Shown here piece by piece: positions 12,255 through 23,153 of a stretch of DNA of 64,000 bases (positions are counted from its first letter, which is position 1; each line of letters begins with the position of its first letter). A program made the translations under genes and the position numbers. The DNA lies in assembly GCA_037179335.1 (NCBI GenBank), contig JAKZHN010000010.1, forward strand, positions 441,870 to 505,869, written 5' to 3'. The notes beneath the pieces are model-generated. The model worked only from the letters and a program-made list of their open reading frames with translations. It searched no databases and was not told the origin of the DNA. This stretch comes from Cyclaneusma minus (lineage: Eukaryota > Ascomycota > Leotiomycetes > Marthamycetales > Marthamycetaceae).

Positions 12255-12785
12255 TCAAGCAGCAGCCTTTCTCCTCTGCTTCCTATTACCCTCACCCTGC
12301 ATCATCATCTTCTCATCCGGCACCTGCCCCTGCGCCGCACCGCCCATCATCCCCCTCGCCATACCCAGCAGTCCCCACCCCTTATACAGCGCAAACGCCG
12401 GCACTACCGCATAAAACCCCCACGCCCAATTCCCTACAAATACTACCAATACCAAGCAAGCCCAGGTTACCCAAATAACATCAAACAAGTATTCCGTCAA
12501 GCCCGGCGCTGCGAGATCTTCTCCGGCTGATATCAGAGAAGGTCGGGAAGTGGAGTTCGGGGGCGGGGAAGAGTATTTGGGGCGCCCGGAGCGCTCGAGG
12601 ATGTATTGGGCGATTAGAGAGGGGGCAGAGAGGAGGATGTAGAGGGTGAGCGAGCGGGATTGGAACCGGTGGAAGAGGAATCGGAGGAGGAGGAAGGAGA
12701 GGTTGAGTGCGAGGGAGGTGAGGTGGAGGGTGTTGAGTGCGGCAGCGTTGGATTTGGCGAGGTCTTTCTTGGCTTTTTGCGCCAT
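12255..12785 (-). CDS. snd2: Snd2/Env10 (TMEM208-like) ER targeting protein
   Basis: Small ER membrane protein of the DUF788/TMEM208 family. The yeast member (Env10/Snd2) acts in SRP-independent targeting of membrane proteins. Single exon, 176 aa, start MAQKAKKDLAKSN, which is the typical basic N terminus. Hydrophobic segments lie at about 19-38 and 46-63, and a hydrophobic hairpin at about 99-140. The chain ends with a strongly basic tail, GNRKQRRKAAA, as expected for this family. Assignment is from topology and the N- and C-terminal patterns, not from catalytic motifs. Confidence 0.85.
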   Translation of the reverse strand: MAQKAKKDLAKSNAAALNTLHLTSLALNLSFLLLRFLFHRFQSRSLTLYILLSAPSLIAQYILERSGRPKYSSPPPNSTSRPSLISAGEDLAAPGLTEYLFDVIWVTWACLVLVVFVGNWAWGFYAVVPAFALYKGWGLLGMARGMMGGAAQGQVPDEKMMMQGEGNRKQRRKAAA

Positions 12786-13687
12786 GTTGCGGGTAGGGGG
12801 GCCAGGAAGCGGCGGATGAGATACAATAGATTCGATGGACTTCTCTGGGATAGGTTAGCAAGAATGCCTGGGCTAGAAAGAGATGATGACTTGGAGAGGG
12901 ATCTTACGACTTCGTGGATGCTCTCCTACGTGGTGGTCGCCGGAAAGATGCCACAAGAGGCTTAGACACCGATTGGAATGCGCGCTTGAGTCCCCCACGA
13001 GATCTTCTGACTTCTGTTCCAGCTTCTCTCAGGAATCGGCGAACCGTTGTCGGGCACAGGACGAGGAATGTGTGGCTGCACGAGGCTTTACGTTTCTAAA
13101 GACGTTTCCGCTCTTTGGCCACGAGGCTGCGCTAAGCGAACCCAGCCGCCAAAACAGAGTTTCCCGGACGATCTAGCTCGTTAACGCCGGCCGCTTGCGC
13201 TTCCCTCCATAGTCGCATCACAACAACCGCGCCGGACGAACCCACCACCGCCTTTATTGCTATTTGCCAACGACCATCAATACCGCCCAGGCACCGGCTC
13301 ATGCGCTGCTGCGAAAGGCCTACATCGCTGACCCTCCGGTCGTCATCAGCTGTCCATTATCATCGCAGCTGCTTCAACTCTGTTCGCTCGTTTGCTCAGA
13401 CATCGAGTCCCGGACCGATCCCAGACCCACGATAGACTCTGTCGCCAAAGCTTGACAAGGAGCTCTTTCCACCACGACAGCACGTACTCCAGCCTCCCGC
13501 CCTGCCTCACCGATTGCACTGCACCAAGAGCATTCATATTGGCATCTGCTGGATTCGATCTCGAGATCTCTCTTCGACTCCATCTCGCCTCCTGCACCGA
13601 CAACACTTAATACCCTCCATATTTCCGACTAGATGGCAAGAAGCTCGTGACATTGCACCCGCTGCGTTGCCCGCCCTCTCGAACAAC
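12786..13687. promoter_or_regulatory. divergent promoter region, snd2 / apc3
   Basis: 900-bp spacer between divergent start codons. The APC3 frame is open upstream of the chosen ATG as far as 13514, but that sequence does not resemble the conserved TPR N terminus and is read here as 5' leader. Confidence 0.5.
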
Positions 13688-16255
13688 ATGGCGCCCAGCA
13701 ACAACTGCATCAAGACGCAGATGCGCCAGCTCGTCTACTACCACCTCGATAGCCATATGCTGAAAAATGCCCTGTTCTTCGCCGAACGACTGGTCGCCCA
13801 CGATTCCCGCTCGCAAGAGTCCTTCTACCTCCTGGCCCTATGCTACCTCAGGCTCGGAGACAATCGATCTGCCATGAACAACGCCAAAATCTCCTCGAGC
13901 GCTCCTCATCTGGGCTGCGCGTACGTCCACGCACAGGCTGCCTTGGCTTTGGAAAAATACCAGGAGGGAATCAAAGTACTGGAAAAGCTCCAGCCTGTAT
14001 GGTCAAAACAAAAGAGCAACCTCGTACAGCATTCCCAGACGACGCGGCCCGCCTACCCGGATGCAGCAGCCTTCTACTGTCTGCTAGGCAAGCTACATTT
14101 CGGCTACGATGACCAGAGGAAAGCAATAAGCTGCTTTGAGGAAGCACTGAAGCTCAATCCCTTCATTTGGGATGCTTTCACGGCGCTTTGCGATATGGGA
14201 GTGAACGTTAGGGTGCCGAATATCTTCAAGGTCAACTCGGAGTTCCAAGAAGGGCTGAAGACCAATCCAGATCTAAGTCGTGCACCGTCGGTGTCAGTAG
14301 CTCTTCGCGCTCGCAAAGCTGTGATTGATACTGACAAAAGCAGGCCAACATCTGCAGCACCTGTCGTTGTTGCGAGTGAGACTGTCGATCCTTTCAATAA
14401 CGTACCTCGAAAAGGCTTGGCAGGAGGGCTGTTTGCCACGCTCGGCGGCTTGTCCCAGAAAATCAACGAGAGCAGTCCGAATCTCTCGAACATACCAGCT
14501 ACAGTTGGTGGAGGAATTGGTCCCGAAGGCTTGGAGACACCGACAGGACCAAGCTCTAGCCTTGATGTCAACATCATTCCTGGTGGACGACAACCTGGCG
14601 TGACCTCTGCATATCCTCTAGTCGAACCTCCGCAAGCTCCCGCGCGCGCGCGCAATAGGACACTGCAAGGTTTAGATTTCGGCGTTGATGCTCCCAAGAT
14701 TACTAGAGGGAGCACCTCCAGGCGCCAACCGAGGAATCCAGAGCAATCGAGCGAGAGCGCCGAGAGTGGCTCTCAGTCAAGATCGACAGCACCACCGGCA
14801 GCACCCGAGAGGAAACGGACGGTTTCAGGACAGGTCATACAAGGTCGGCAAGCCAGTATTACTGAAGACTCGAATCTCCCGCAGACTCGGAGGAGCGTGA
14901 GACTTTTCAACCAAATCAGACCGTCCGCCAAGACTTCGACGTTGAGCAACGGCGGTCCCAGCCAACCGCGAGAGTTGAAGAAGGCCAAACCACCAATAAC
15001 ACGTATGATGAGACCGGCATCTGGCACGTCTACCGTAGGGCGTGTAATCAGTGGTAATCGGAAGCCGACGGTGGAAGACACAATGGATGCCGATCATAAG
15101 GAGCCGAGCCGTGCGACCCATAACGCAAACACCGAGGCAGCCTACAAGACAGATCTTCAGGAGGCAGCAGATAGAGAGAGCGCATATCGATACATCTTGA
15201 GCCTTTTCGAGACGCTTGGTAACGGCTACTATGCTTTATCGCAGTTCAGGTGTCACGATGCCTTACAGTACTTCACCTCCTTGACTCAATCACATCGAGA
15301 TACTGCATGGGTTCTTTCACAGACAGGGCGGGCGTATTACGAGCAAGCGCTGTACAAGGAAGCAGAACACTACTACAAGAAGGCTCACAAGGCTCAGCCT
15401 ACCCGGTTTGAGGGCATGGAGATTTACTCGACTATTCTGTGGCATCTGAAAAGCGAGACTGACCTGGCATTTCTGGCTCACGAACTCATTGACACTGATT
15501 GGCAATCACCCCATGCTTGGGTGGCACTCGGCAATGCCTTTTCCTTGGGACGAGAGCACGAGAGTGCTCTGAAGTGTTTCAAGCGTGCTACCCAACTTGA
15601 CCCTACCTTTGCGTATGCATTCACGTTGCAGGGTCACGAACATGTAGCGAATGAGGAGTACGACAAAGCCATGCGTGCGTACCGTCGAGGCATGGCTGCA
15701 GACAAGCGACACTACAATGCCTATTACGGTATTGCCCGTGTATATGACAAGCTTGGTGAACTGGACAAGGCGATACTGCATTTCGAGGCTGCCTCTCGCA
15801 TCAACCCTACGAATGCTGTGCTGATCACGTGGACGGGTACAATCTTCGAGAAACGAAAGCAACACAAAGAGGCATTAAGACGCTATTCCGAAGCCATTAA
15901 ATTGGCACCGGGAAGTGCCTTAACGAAGTACAAGAAGGCGAGATGCTTGATGGCGATCCACGAATACTCGGCGGCTCTACGAGAATTGATGGAACTCAAG
16001 ACCATGGCGCCGGACGAGGCCTCTGTGCACTATTTGCTTGGGAAACTGTATAAATGTCTTGGGGAGAAGGGACTGGCCGTGAAGCACTTCACGATAGCTC
16101 TGAATTTAGATCCCAAGGTAAGCACTGTCTATGATATATTTGATTTGAAGGAGACTAACTGATGTACCAAATAGGCAAGCCAAGAAATCAAGACTGCTAT
16201 CGAGAGCCTGGATGATCTGGACATGGATGATGACGATGAGAGCATGATGGGTTGA
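13688..16255 (+). CDS. cdc27: anaphase-promoting complex subunit APC3/CDC27 (BimA)
   Basis: TPR scaffold subunit of the APC/C, the nuclear ubiquitin ligase that degrades securin and mitotic cyclins; CDC27 binds the IR tails of the activators Cdc20 and Cdh1. Exons 13688-16117 and 16175-16255 join in phase (2511 nt, 836 aa). Residues 1-180 form the N-terminal TPR dimerisation part, beginning with NNCIKTQMRQLVYYHL. A disordered Ser/Pro-rich linker runs from about 195 to 490. A run of TPRs spans about 510-815, including WVALGNAFSLGREHESALKCF, broken here as WVALGNAFSL and REHESALKCF, and AYRRGM. The acidic end DDLDMDDDDESMMG matches fungal orthologues. Start is set at MAPSNNCIK, the conserved N terminus. 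Confidence 0.96.
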
Positions 16256-17185
16256 ACATCTCTCATTGCTTCTCTACCGCACATCCAATGGTGTCCATAA
16301 TATACCCAAGCACCCTATGTCGAAGTATCTCGCTATATCACCACCAAATCCCCGTGCCGTCGCCTACTCCTCCTTTCTCGTATACGCCCATTCTCGTGTC
16401 TCTCCTCGTCTTTAGTATCCTCACACTCCATACCCCCGCATCTTCGAAACTAATCCGTCCCACGATTCACCACCGAAGGAAATAGTCTTCGCAGGCAAAA
16501 TCTGCTGGGTTCTGAGCCTCGCGGCTTTTTGCTCGCAAAGGATATCAAAAAAAGGACGAATCGACGGCTCCCTTCCTATCGGTCTAGTTCTTTCTAGCAC
16601 AGCACACGGCGCATTCACACACGTTCTGCCTCCCCCTTCTGGCTTTTTCTATTTCTTTCTCTCTTCTTTTTCTGGCTTGTTCTCCGCCTTGTCTCAGGGA
16701 TGGACGATGCCGACGAACGAGAAACGAAACGAAATGAAAATATCGGATGGATAGCATTTTACTTTGACCCATGGAAAACGCGAGGGAAAATTGGGGACTT
16801 GTTGCTTTTCGTTCTGCATGGCGAGGGGCGTATGGTGGCATAATGGCGTTTTAGATGGTCGGACCCGGCTTGGGGTTCCATGGCGTTTCTTTCTCCGGGG
16901 CGCCTGGGGATGGGGTCGTCCTTGGGAATTAGCGGGTGAGCGGGGGAGCTGAGGAGGGAGAGAAAGAGTGAAGTTGTATAAGTCGTGTATAAGTTGAGGG
17001 ACCCCTGTGGAGAGGGCCTTGTGGGTGTAATGAATATGAAACAGCAACGATTTTTCGCCATTTTGTTCGAGTTTCGGTGTTCGTGAGTGACTATGCTGCC
17101 GACGAGCTAGTGTGATGATGTTAGTGGATAGTGGGGCCAATCCTCGACGTGCAAAGCCTGAAGAGTTTAGAGAATCTAATTCTAG
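16256..17185. other. 3' region of apc3 and spacer
   Basis: No recognisable gene. A minus-strand ORF at 16694-17140 (148 codons) has no resemblance to a known family and looks like chance. Likely the APC3 3' UTR plus spacer before the MITE-like element. Confidence 0.5.
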
Positions 17186-17707
17186 AAGGGGTGAGCTAAA
17201 TCCCGTCTAGAGCTTTGAAATCCAGGACAACCTGAGCCTGATTGGGCCGCCACAGCTTAACCATGAACATAAGGCGCAAAAACCTCTTGCCCGTCGATAT
17301 ATCTTTCAGGCGTCTCTTTTCAAAAGCCTCTCTCTCTGTGCTTCCGGAGTCCCTGGGGCCACTTTCATGACTAGGAATATCCCTAGTAACTAGGGATTCT
17401 AAAAATGGGGAATATCTTTAGGAATTCCGAATATTTTTAGAAATCGGGAATATGTTTCAGGATTCAGAAAATCTCTAGGAATTTGGAATGCGTCTAAGAA
17501 TTAGGAATATCTCTAGGGATTAGAGATATCTCTAGTGATTCGGAATATCTACAGGGATGAGGAATATCGCTAGGAATTACTAAATTAGGAATATGTGCAA
17601 GAATTAGGAATATTTTTAGGGATTCGGATTATCTCTAGTAGCTAAAAGTATTCATGATTAGCTTGTCCTGGATTTTAAAACGTCAGCTGGGATTTGGCTC
17701 AGCCCTT
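17186..17707. mobile_element. MITE-like element with 45-bp terminal inverted repeats
   Basis: The segments 17186-17230 and 17663-17707 are inverted copies of each other: 36 of 45 positions match without gaps. The outer end is aagggg/aagggc with tgagc(t/c)aaatccc, and the inner end is aaatccaggacaa. Between them is about 430 bp with no ORF, largely an AT-rich 19-bp minisatellite. Size, inverted ends and lack of coding fit a degraded non-autonomous DNA transposon. No target-site duplication could be recognised. Confidence 0.6.
17401..17636. repeat. 19-bp tandem repeat array inside the MITE-like element
   Basis: About 12 diverged units with consensus agggattcggaatatctct. Most are exactly 19 bp, for example aagaattaggaatatctct, agggattagagatatctct and agtgattcggaatatctac. 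One unit near 17570-17598 carries an 8-bp insertion. Partial units extend back to about 17370. Confidence 0.88.
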
Positions 17708-17854
17708 CCAAAAATCGACGACTCCGGAATGAAAGCAGTCACATGATCAAGCCATCGGAATAATACATGATTTAACCAAAGTTTCCTTTGAGAACATGGC
17801 TCATTTTATCACTTTATCGTTGGCTCCAGTCGGAGCTATCAGGAGTACTACATG

Positions 17855-17945
17855 TGCACGTGTCGTATGGATCTAAGTTGAGTGAATCATTTCTGGACAT
17901 TGCACGTGACGCATGAGGCACTCAGTTGAGTGAATCATTCCTGGA
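17855..17945 (+). promoter_or_regulatory. 46-48-bp duplicated promoter segment with E-box
   Basis: Two consecutive copies of one segment occur at about 17855-17897 and 17901-17945. Each begins tgcacgtg, which contains CACGTG, and ends gttgagtgaatcattyctgga (20 of 21 matching bases, 17877-17897 against 17925-17945). They lie 130-220 bp upstream of the Fic gene start. CACGTG is a bHLH site and TGAGTGAATCA resembles bZIP sites; binding is inferred. Confidence 0.6.
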
Positions 17946-17954
17946 TCCCAGAGG

Positions 17955-17960
17955 TATAAA
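17955..17960 (+). promoter_or_regulatory. TATA box of the Fic gene
   Basis: tataaa lies 119 bp upstream of the proposed ATG at 18079, a normal distance for a fungal core promoter, and just 3' of the duplicated promoter segment. Confidence 0.6.
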
Positions 17961-18078
17961 GTCGTGCAACAACGCCCATCTCTTGATTCAAACTTCACAA
18001 CTATTCACAGAATTCAACCTCCCAACTCAGCCTCCACAGCTATTCTCCAACTCAACCTCCACAAGTACCTCATACAAC

Positions 18079-19507
18079 ATGTCTTCTGATACTCCCAAGC
18101 CACCTCCATATCCTTCCAAGTCCTCAGGTTCCCGCCGAGAGTCCATTATCGGCTACTTCGGTGGCATGAGCTTGGGCCCCTCCCCTTCACCTTCGAGAAG
18201 TCCATCGAAGAAGAAGCGCCAGAGCATGGCAGAGCAGCTGAAGGAGGAGCTTGCGGAGTCGTCCAAAGACTCTTTTCCGAGGGGTTCTTTGCTTCGGAGA
18301 ACTTTCAGCAAGGGATGGCGCCCTTCACTTGGGTGGTCGAATTCGGTGGCCGAGACATCGTCTCCTGGAAAGTGAGTGGCCGAACACCGAAGCTCCATGG
18401 AAACGAGCAGATCTGACAGTGTCCAGGGGTAGCATTTCGCGGCTCACGCTCCGTATGAGCGAGTTGTACCGCGTGTATGACGACAAATGGGTCCAGGACC
18501 GTGCCATGAAGGAGAAGGATTCCGTGGTGGACAAGTCCGAAGAATTCCAAGCTGTGACGGGAATCCTGGACGAAATTCACACGCTCTTGGACCATCTCGA
18601 AATCACGACTGGGCCTGCTGCAGAGTTCCTACTCCAGGAGATGGCAAAAGTCGTGTTCGGCTCAAACCAGCATGCGCGAGCCGGTCTCGGACTTGATGAG
18701 ACGCTCAAGATCTGCATGATGATCTTTGATGGAGAGAAGGACCTCGAGTATTCTCCGAGGTTAGTGTGTATGGCTCGGGATCCATTCAGACGGCAATGCT
18801 GACTTGTTTCTGTAGGTCTGAGGAATATCAAGCGAAGTTGGACAGACTGATCCGGCGCAACGTTGGCGCCACGGAACAGCATGTTATTCGAAGTCGAAGG
18901 GAAGTCGTGCAGCATGCTGCTGCTTTCCAGTACATCGTTGACAGGTTTGTTCGACAAGGTCAACCAATGTCAGAGGGCTCATCTGCTCCACACATGCGAT
19001 TCTGCTCAAGGATATTGGAGGTGAGAGTGCTGGAGTGCTGGAGTGCTTAGCTCCAAGGCGATTGGTGGGGTGTATCGCTCCCACAATGCGTACGTTGGCG
19101 CAAAGAAGTTTCCGGCGGCCAGCGAAGTTCCTGGAGCTATGAGATCGATGGTCAGAACCCTTTCGGCGGACCTTGCCAGTGCGGAGCAGGAGGGTGCCTT
19201 GGATCCCTTCATGCTCGCTGCCAAGTACTCGGATAGGTTGGTGAACATTCACCCCTTTTCTGATGGCAACGGACGGATGTGCAGGTTGATGCTGAATGCC
19301 ATACTGATCAAGTATGCTGGAATTGTCGTCAATGTTGGGGAGCATGATCAGAAGAGGGATGAGTATGTGGATGTTGCACGGGAGAGTACGGAGGTGGGCG
19401 GTCATCCAGGAGCGTTGGGGAGTCTTGTTTTGCGCGAGTCTGTCGTGAACCTCCGCAGATTTCGGGACCATATGCGGAAGAGCTCCTCCATGTCTTCCAT
19501 GGGTTGA
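18079..19507 (+). pseudogene. Fic-domain protein gene, apparently frameshifted
   Basis: Fic proteins transfer AMP or similar groups to target proteins. Exons 18079-18371, 18427-18759 and 18816 onward join in phase. They give a Ser/Pro-rich basic N terminus, then a helical region, then the Fic fold. The catalytic loop HPFSDGNGRMCR (about 19248-19283) matches the HPFx(D/E)GNGRxxR consensus completely. Between 18945 and 19050 the frame breaks twice. Sequence resembling the Fic helix THAILLKDIGG is one frame off from the upstream exon, at about 18970. Three tandem copies of gagtgctg (19025-19048) then shift the frame again before SSKAIGGVYR. A 106-bp GT..AG intron (18945-19050) would restore the frame but remove that helix. 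It is therefore a recent pseudogene, an altered-splicing allele, or a sequence error. Confidence 0.65.
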
Positions 19508-19509
19508 AG

Positions 19510-20358
19510 CTAATTCAAGGGGAGGTCAAGGTCGAGAAGCCAGGGCGAGTTATTTGGAGTGTCTCCGTGTGTTTCTATCGCAGCGTTGATGAAGAGGGTT
19601 TCTGATCCGGTCTTGATTGGCGCATTAGTAGTTGATTTACCACTGACATCGATGCTATCGTCGATGCTGCAGATGTTGGAAAATTCAACATGGCTTTTCG
19701 TCTCGTCTGCTGTCCAGTGGGCTCTCTGCACACCTCGACCTTCGTGAATGTGACCAAAGCAGTGTAGGAGAGGCTTGACTCGGGTGACAGCCGCAGCCAG
19801 TAGAGGACAGCCGCATGGTTCGCCTTTCAAGTTCAAATCCATGGCATAGTCGAATCGAGGCGGGCCGTGTGTCATGACAATATCGACGTTTTCTGGTATT
19901 TTAGTCCATCGATCGTCGTCTTGTGCGTAGGGAAAGGCCCAACCCCCGAACTCAGGTGTATATTGCGAGGCAAATACGCTGAAAGTAGCTCCGGATTTGA
20001 GGGTGAATGTGTAGGTGCCTTCTTCCAAGTAGTGGATACCAGCACTGCGCGCATCTGCACCCCGGAACAATTCGAGAGCTTTCGTACACTCCTCGGGGTC
20101 GTCTTCGTCTTCGATGAGGTTCTCTTTCCACCAGGCTGGGTCCAGTGATATATCGTGGTTGCCAGCAATGACGAGTTTGAGTTCTGCATCAGAACGCTTC
20201 ATTGTCTCAATAGCCTTCTTGTAGTTCGAAAGGCCTCCGACCTTCGTAAGATCTCCGCAATGCAGCAGGACGTCGGCATGGGGCAGTTCCTGGAGGTCAT
20301 CATACTCATTGTGCATGTCGGATAGGATCAGGACGCGTGTCTTCATAGTAGCCGCCAT
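19510..20358 (-). CDS. calcineurin-like metallophosphoesterase
   Basis: Predicted two-metal phosphoesterase, probably cytosolic, with unknown substrate. Single exon, 282 aa. The five metallophosphoesterase blocks are present in order: SDMHNE (D14, H16), CGDLT (G35-D36), GNHD (66-69), MTHGPP, and GHIHEGRG towards the C terminus. A second in-frame Met lies at codon 5 (MKTRVLILS), so the start is uncertain by four residues. Length and motif spacing resemble fungal Ser/Thr-phosphatase-like proteins related to the MPPED group. Its stop codon is separated by only two bases from the stop of the Fic gene on the other strand. Confidence 0.92.
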   Translation of the reverse strand: MAATMKTRVLILSDMHNEYDDLQELPHADVLLHCGDLTKVGGLSNYKKAIETMKRSDAELKLVIAGNHDISLDPAWWKENLIEDEDDPEECTKALELFRGADARSAGIHYLEEGTYTFTLKSGATFSVFASQYTPEFGGWAFPYAQDDDRWTKIPENVDIVMTHGPPRFDYAMDLNLKGEPCGCPLLAAAVTRVKPLLHCFGHIHEGRGVQRAHWTADETKSHVEFSNICSIDDSIDVSGKSTTNAPIKTGSETLFINAAIETHGDTPNNSPWLLDLDLPLN

Positions 20359-20511
20359 TGTGAAAGTCTTGAAAGTCTTTGTCGACGTGTTTAGGTAGTG
20401 GTCGTGACTCGTGATGGAGCAGAAGAAACTTTCTCGTAGTATGGAGAAGTGTATTCGTGGAGGGAAGACTTGTCACTTGAGTTGTAACTTGTAAGTCGAG
20501 GGTGAAGCGAC

Positions 20512-20519
20512 CTTTATAT
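20512..20519 (-). promoter_or_regulatory. TATA-like box of the metallophosphoesterase gene
   Basis: Minus-strand atataaag lies about 155 bp upstream of the ATG at 20358 and is the only TATA-like match close to that start. Confidence 0.45.
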
Positions 20520-21717
20520 GCACATTTCTCCCAATACGAGGGCAGTAAAACTGGCCTCACAGTTATTTTCGCAAACTAGGAAGAAACTTCCATGTTCAAA
20601 CCATGGTGGAGCCAGCAGAATTCTCTCGCTGGAGCCTGGACCAGGGATACTGGAATAATGGATTCCAGTCCTATTGCTCCATTCCAAGAAATCCAAACAG
20701 AAATGAGGCCACCTAACACAACCAATAATGAAACACAAGGGTTGAGCTTTCTTCGGCCCAGAACAGTAGCATTTGATTTGAAGGAAGTGCACACTCTTTT
20801 CGTCCCACTGGTCAAGCAAGTGACAAGGGAATCATCTGATCAAAAAGGTAGGGAAAAAATTCTATCAAACCATGGCTCTATTTGCTACTTTTACATGTAG
20901 AAAAGAGGCGGACAAACCACATCGAAGTTCATCATCGCCGGCTCGGAGAAAGACGGAAGCTTGGGGCGCCCTCGGTTGAAGTCGGTTCCCCACAAAATCA
21001 TATGCCAAATTGACGAAAACGTGGAGAAGCGCGCTCGGCAGACCGGGGAAGTCAACGTCACCCGCACGACCGTGGAAAACTCGTGTCGAACATGAACATC
21101 TTCACATGTGTACGAGCACTAGCAGCTGAGCTCTTCAGCTTGGAATGGGCAGCTTGGCCACATGTCACAACTCACCAGCAATATCCATCGCCAATCAGCA
21201 AAGCTACAATTCTGCCGCAATAGGCAATGCGAGAAACATCCCGGCTCAAATGCGTCAACTGAACTCAACTTTCAGGAGCAGAGCTGCGAGGCTGCGGAAA
21301 CAAGGCTAAGGCAGAGGTCCTCCCCTCCTTTAAACCGAGCTTGGCCTGGGATGGCTTCGAAGGGTGTCTGGGCCAGCCCACCCAAGACCGAGAACCTGGA
21401 GCGCCCCGTCCGGATCGACGAAGGTGGACCGCGGCTGTGACTGGGCTAGGTTGAGTGCCGTGCAATATTATGACGATGGCCGACTCATTCCCGGGACATA
21501 TGCTGCTCGTGTGTCCCTGCTTCCTTCTTTTTACTGTTTTCCTGAGCTTGATGTGTCGCAAGTCACTTGTGGTCTGATCTGTATCTTGCTTTCGCTTCCG
21601 TTTCTAAGTTTGAGATACCCGGAGAACTACAGAGCTGTCCAGCTGGCTGAGTATACTGCTCTGTGAACACCGCTACGCTGTCCGAGAGATAGGGGGAGCT
21701 TCGTACCTATTGTCAAG
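20520..21717. other. intergenic, no supported gene
   Basis: About 1.2 kb between divergent genes. Plus-strand ORFs at 20592-20900 and 21364-21666 are about 100 codons each and unlike any family I know. Probably promoter and spacer sequence; the segment 20580-20830 could be an unrecognised repeat. Confidence 0.45.
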
Positions 21718-23153
21718 ATGTCTGCGAGAAGTGTCGAGGGGTCTGGGGCGAAGCAGCCAGCTTCGCTGGCTACGAACTTGATAGGTACACCTCATCACCA
21801 GCCGGCTTGAGCAGCGATTCCGCGGAGCTGGGTTACGGCGCAAAGCAGAAGCTCGAGGATACGATTGCTAACATCATCGCAACAGCTGGTGGAGGCGCTG
21901 GCATGATGGAAGCTCTAGCATGTCATCCCTTAGGTATGCTCCTTGTGGATATGTTACTCACCGAAATTTCCAAGTCTGTATGCTCACTATTTTCTTTCGC
22001 AGACACGATCAAAGTCCGCATGCAACTGTCAAGACGAGCGCGGTTGCCTGGTGTATGTTCTATCGAAATCTATCCGCTGAACCTGAGCTTGTGGGAGTAT
22101 AAGAGCACCGAGCTTACACCAAGCAGGCAAAGAAACGAGGCTTCATAGCCACCGGAGCTGAGATCGTAAAACGGGAAACACCACTGGGTCTCTACAAAGG
22201 CCTCGGCGCCGTCGTAACGGGCATTGTTCCCAAGATGGCCATCCGATTTTCCAGTTTCGAAACCTACAAGAAGCTGTTAGCAGACAAGCAGACCGGAGCT
22301 GTGAGTGGAAAGGCGACTTTTCTGGGTATGTCATCCTCCGTGTCCCTTGCGAATTCCAGAAAAACTATACCGAACTTCAATAGCCCCCTATTACTGCCAA
22401 CAGTATGAAAACCGTCTGACATTCACAAACTAGCTGGACTCGCCGCCGGCGTAACCGAAGCCGTCGCAGTAGTAACCCCCATGGAAGTAGTAAAAATCCG
22501 ACTCCAAGCCCAACACCACTCCATGGCCGACCCACTCGACATTCCCAAATACCGCAACGCAGCGCACGCCCTCTACACCGTGCTGAAAGAAGAAGGCGTG
22601 GGTGCGCTCTACCGCGGTATTTCCCTGACCGCTCTACGCCAGGGTTCGAACCAAGCAGTCAATTTCACCGCCTACACGGAATTCAAAGAAATCTTGCAGC
22701 GCTGGCAGCCGCAGTTCAAGGACTCGAATCTGCCGAGCTGGCAGACGACGATCATTGGGTTGGTGTCGGGGGCGATGGGACCGTTGAGTAATGCGCCGAT
22801 TGATACGATTAAGACGAGGTTGCAGAGGAATCCGGGAATGCCGGGGGAGAGTGCGTGGAGTCGGATTGCGACGATTGCGAAGGATATGTTCAAGTGAGTT
22901 GCCGGCTTTTTGTTTGTCCCTGGGTCCTGAGTCGGAGGTCTTGGGGGGATGGGATGATGTGTGAGGAGAACTTATGCATGCTAATGAGGTGTTGAATAGA
23001 CAAGAAGGATTCCATGCGTTCTACAAGGGCATTACGCCGCGAATTATGCGCGTTGCGCCTGGTCAGGCGGTGACGTTCACGGTATATGAGTTTTTGAAGG
23101 AGAAGTTGGAGAATAGCAGAATACCGCTTACCGGAGGCAAGTATGAGGAATAG
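21718..23153 (+). CDS. sfc1: mitochondrial succinate/fumarate-type carrier (Sfc1/AcuL)
   Basis: Inner-membrane carrier of the SLC25 family. Yeast Sfc1 and Aspergillus AcuL exchange succinate for fumarate and are needed for growth on acetate or C2 sources. Exons are 21718-21784, 21886-21933, 22003-22052, 22127-22325, 22434-22893 and 23000-23153. They total 978 nt (325 aa), all in phase. The three repeats each carry the carrier signature: PLDTIKVRMQ, PMEVVKIRLQ and PIDTIKTRLQ. Six transmembrane helices are expected. The segment YRGISLTALRQGSNQAVNFT is characteristic of the Sfc1 group rather than citrate carriers. The small early exons make automated models likely to misplace the N terminus; the start MSARSVEGSG joins cleanly to AGGGAGMMEAL. 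Confidence 0.93.

Noticed and set aside
13200..13640. Upstream in-frame extension of APC3 from 13514
   Set aside because: The extra 58 residues do not resemble the family and the conserved N terminus starts at 13688.
18945..18973. A 29-bp intron to fix the first frame slip in the Fic gene
   Set aside because: Far below the usual minimum intron length, and it would leave the second shift unresolved.
20592..20900. 102-codon plus-strand ORF that might be a transposon gag fragment
   Set aside because: No zinc knuckle, RT or other motif, and no flanking repeats seen.
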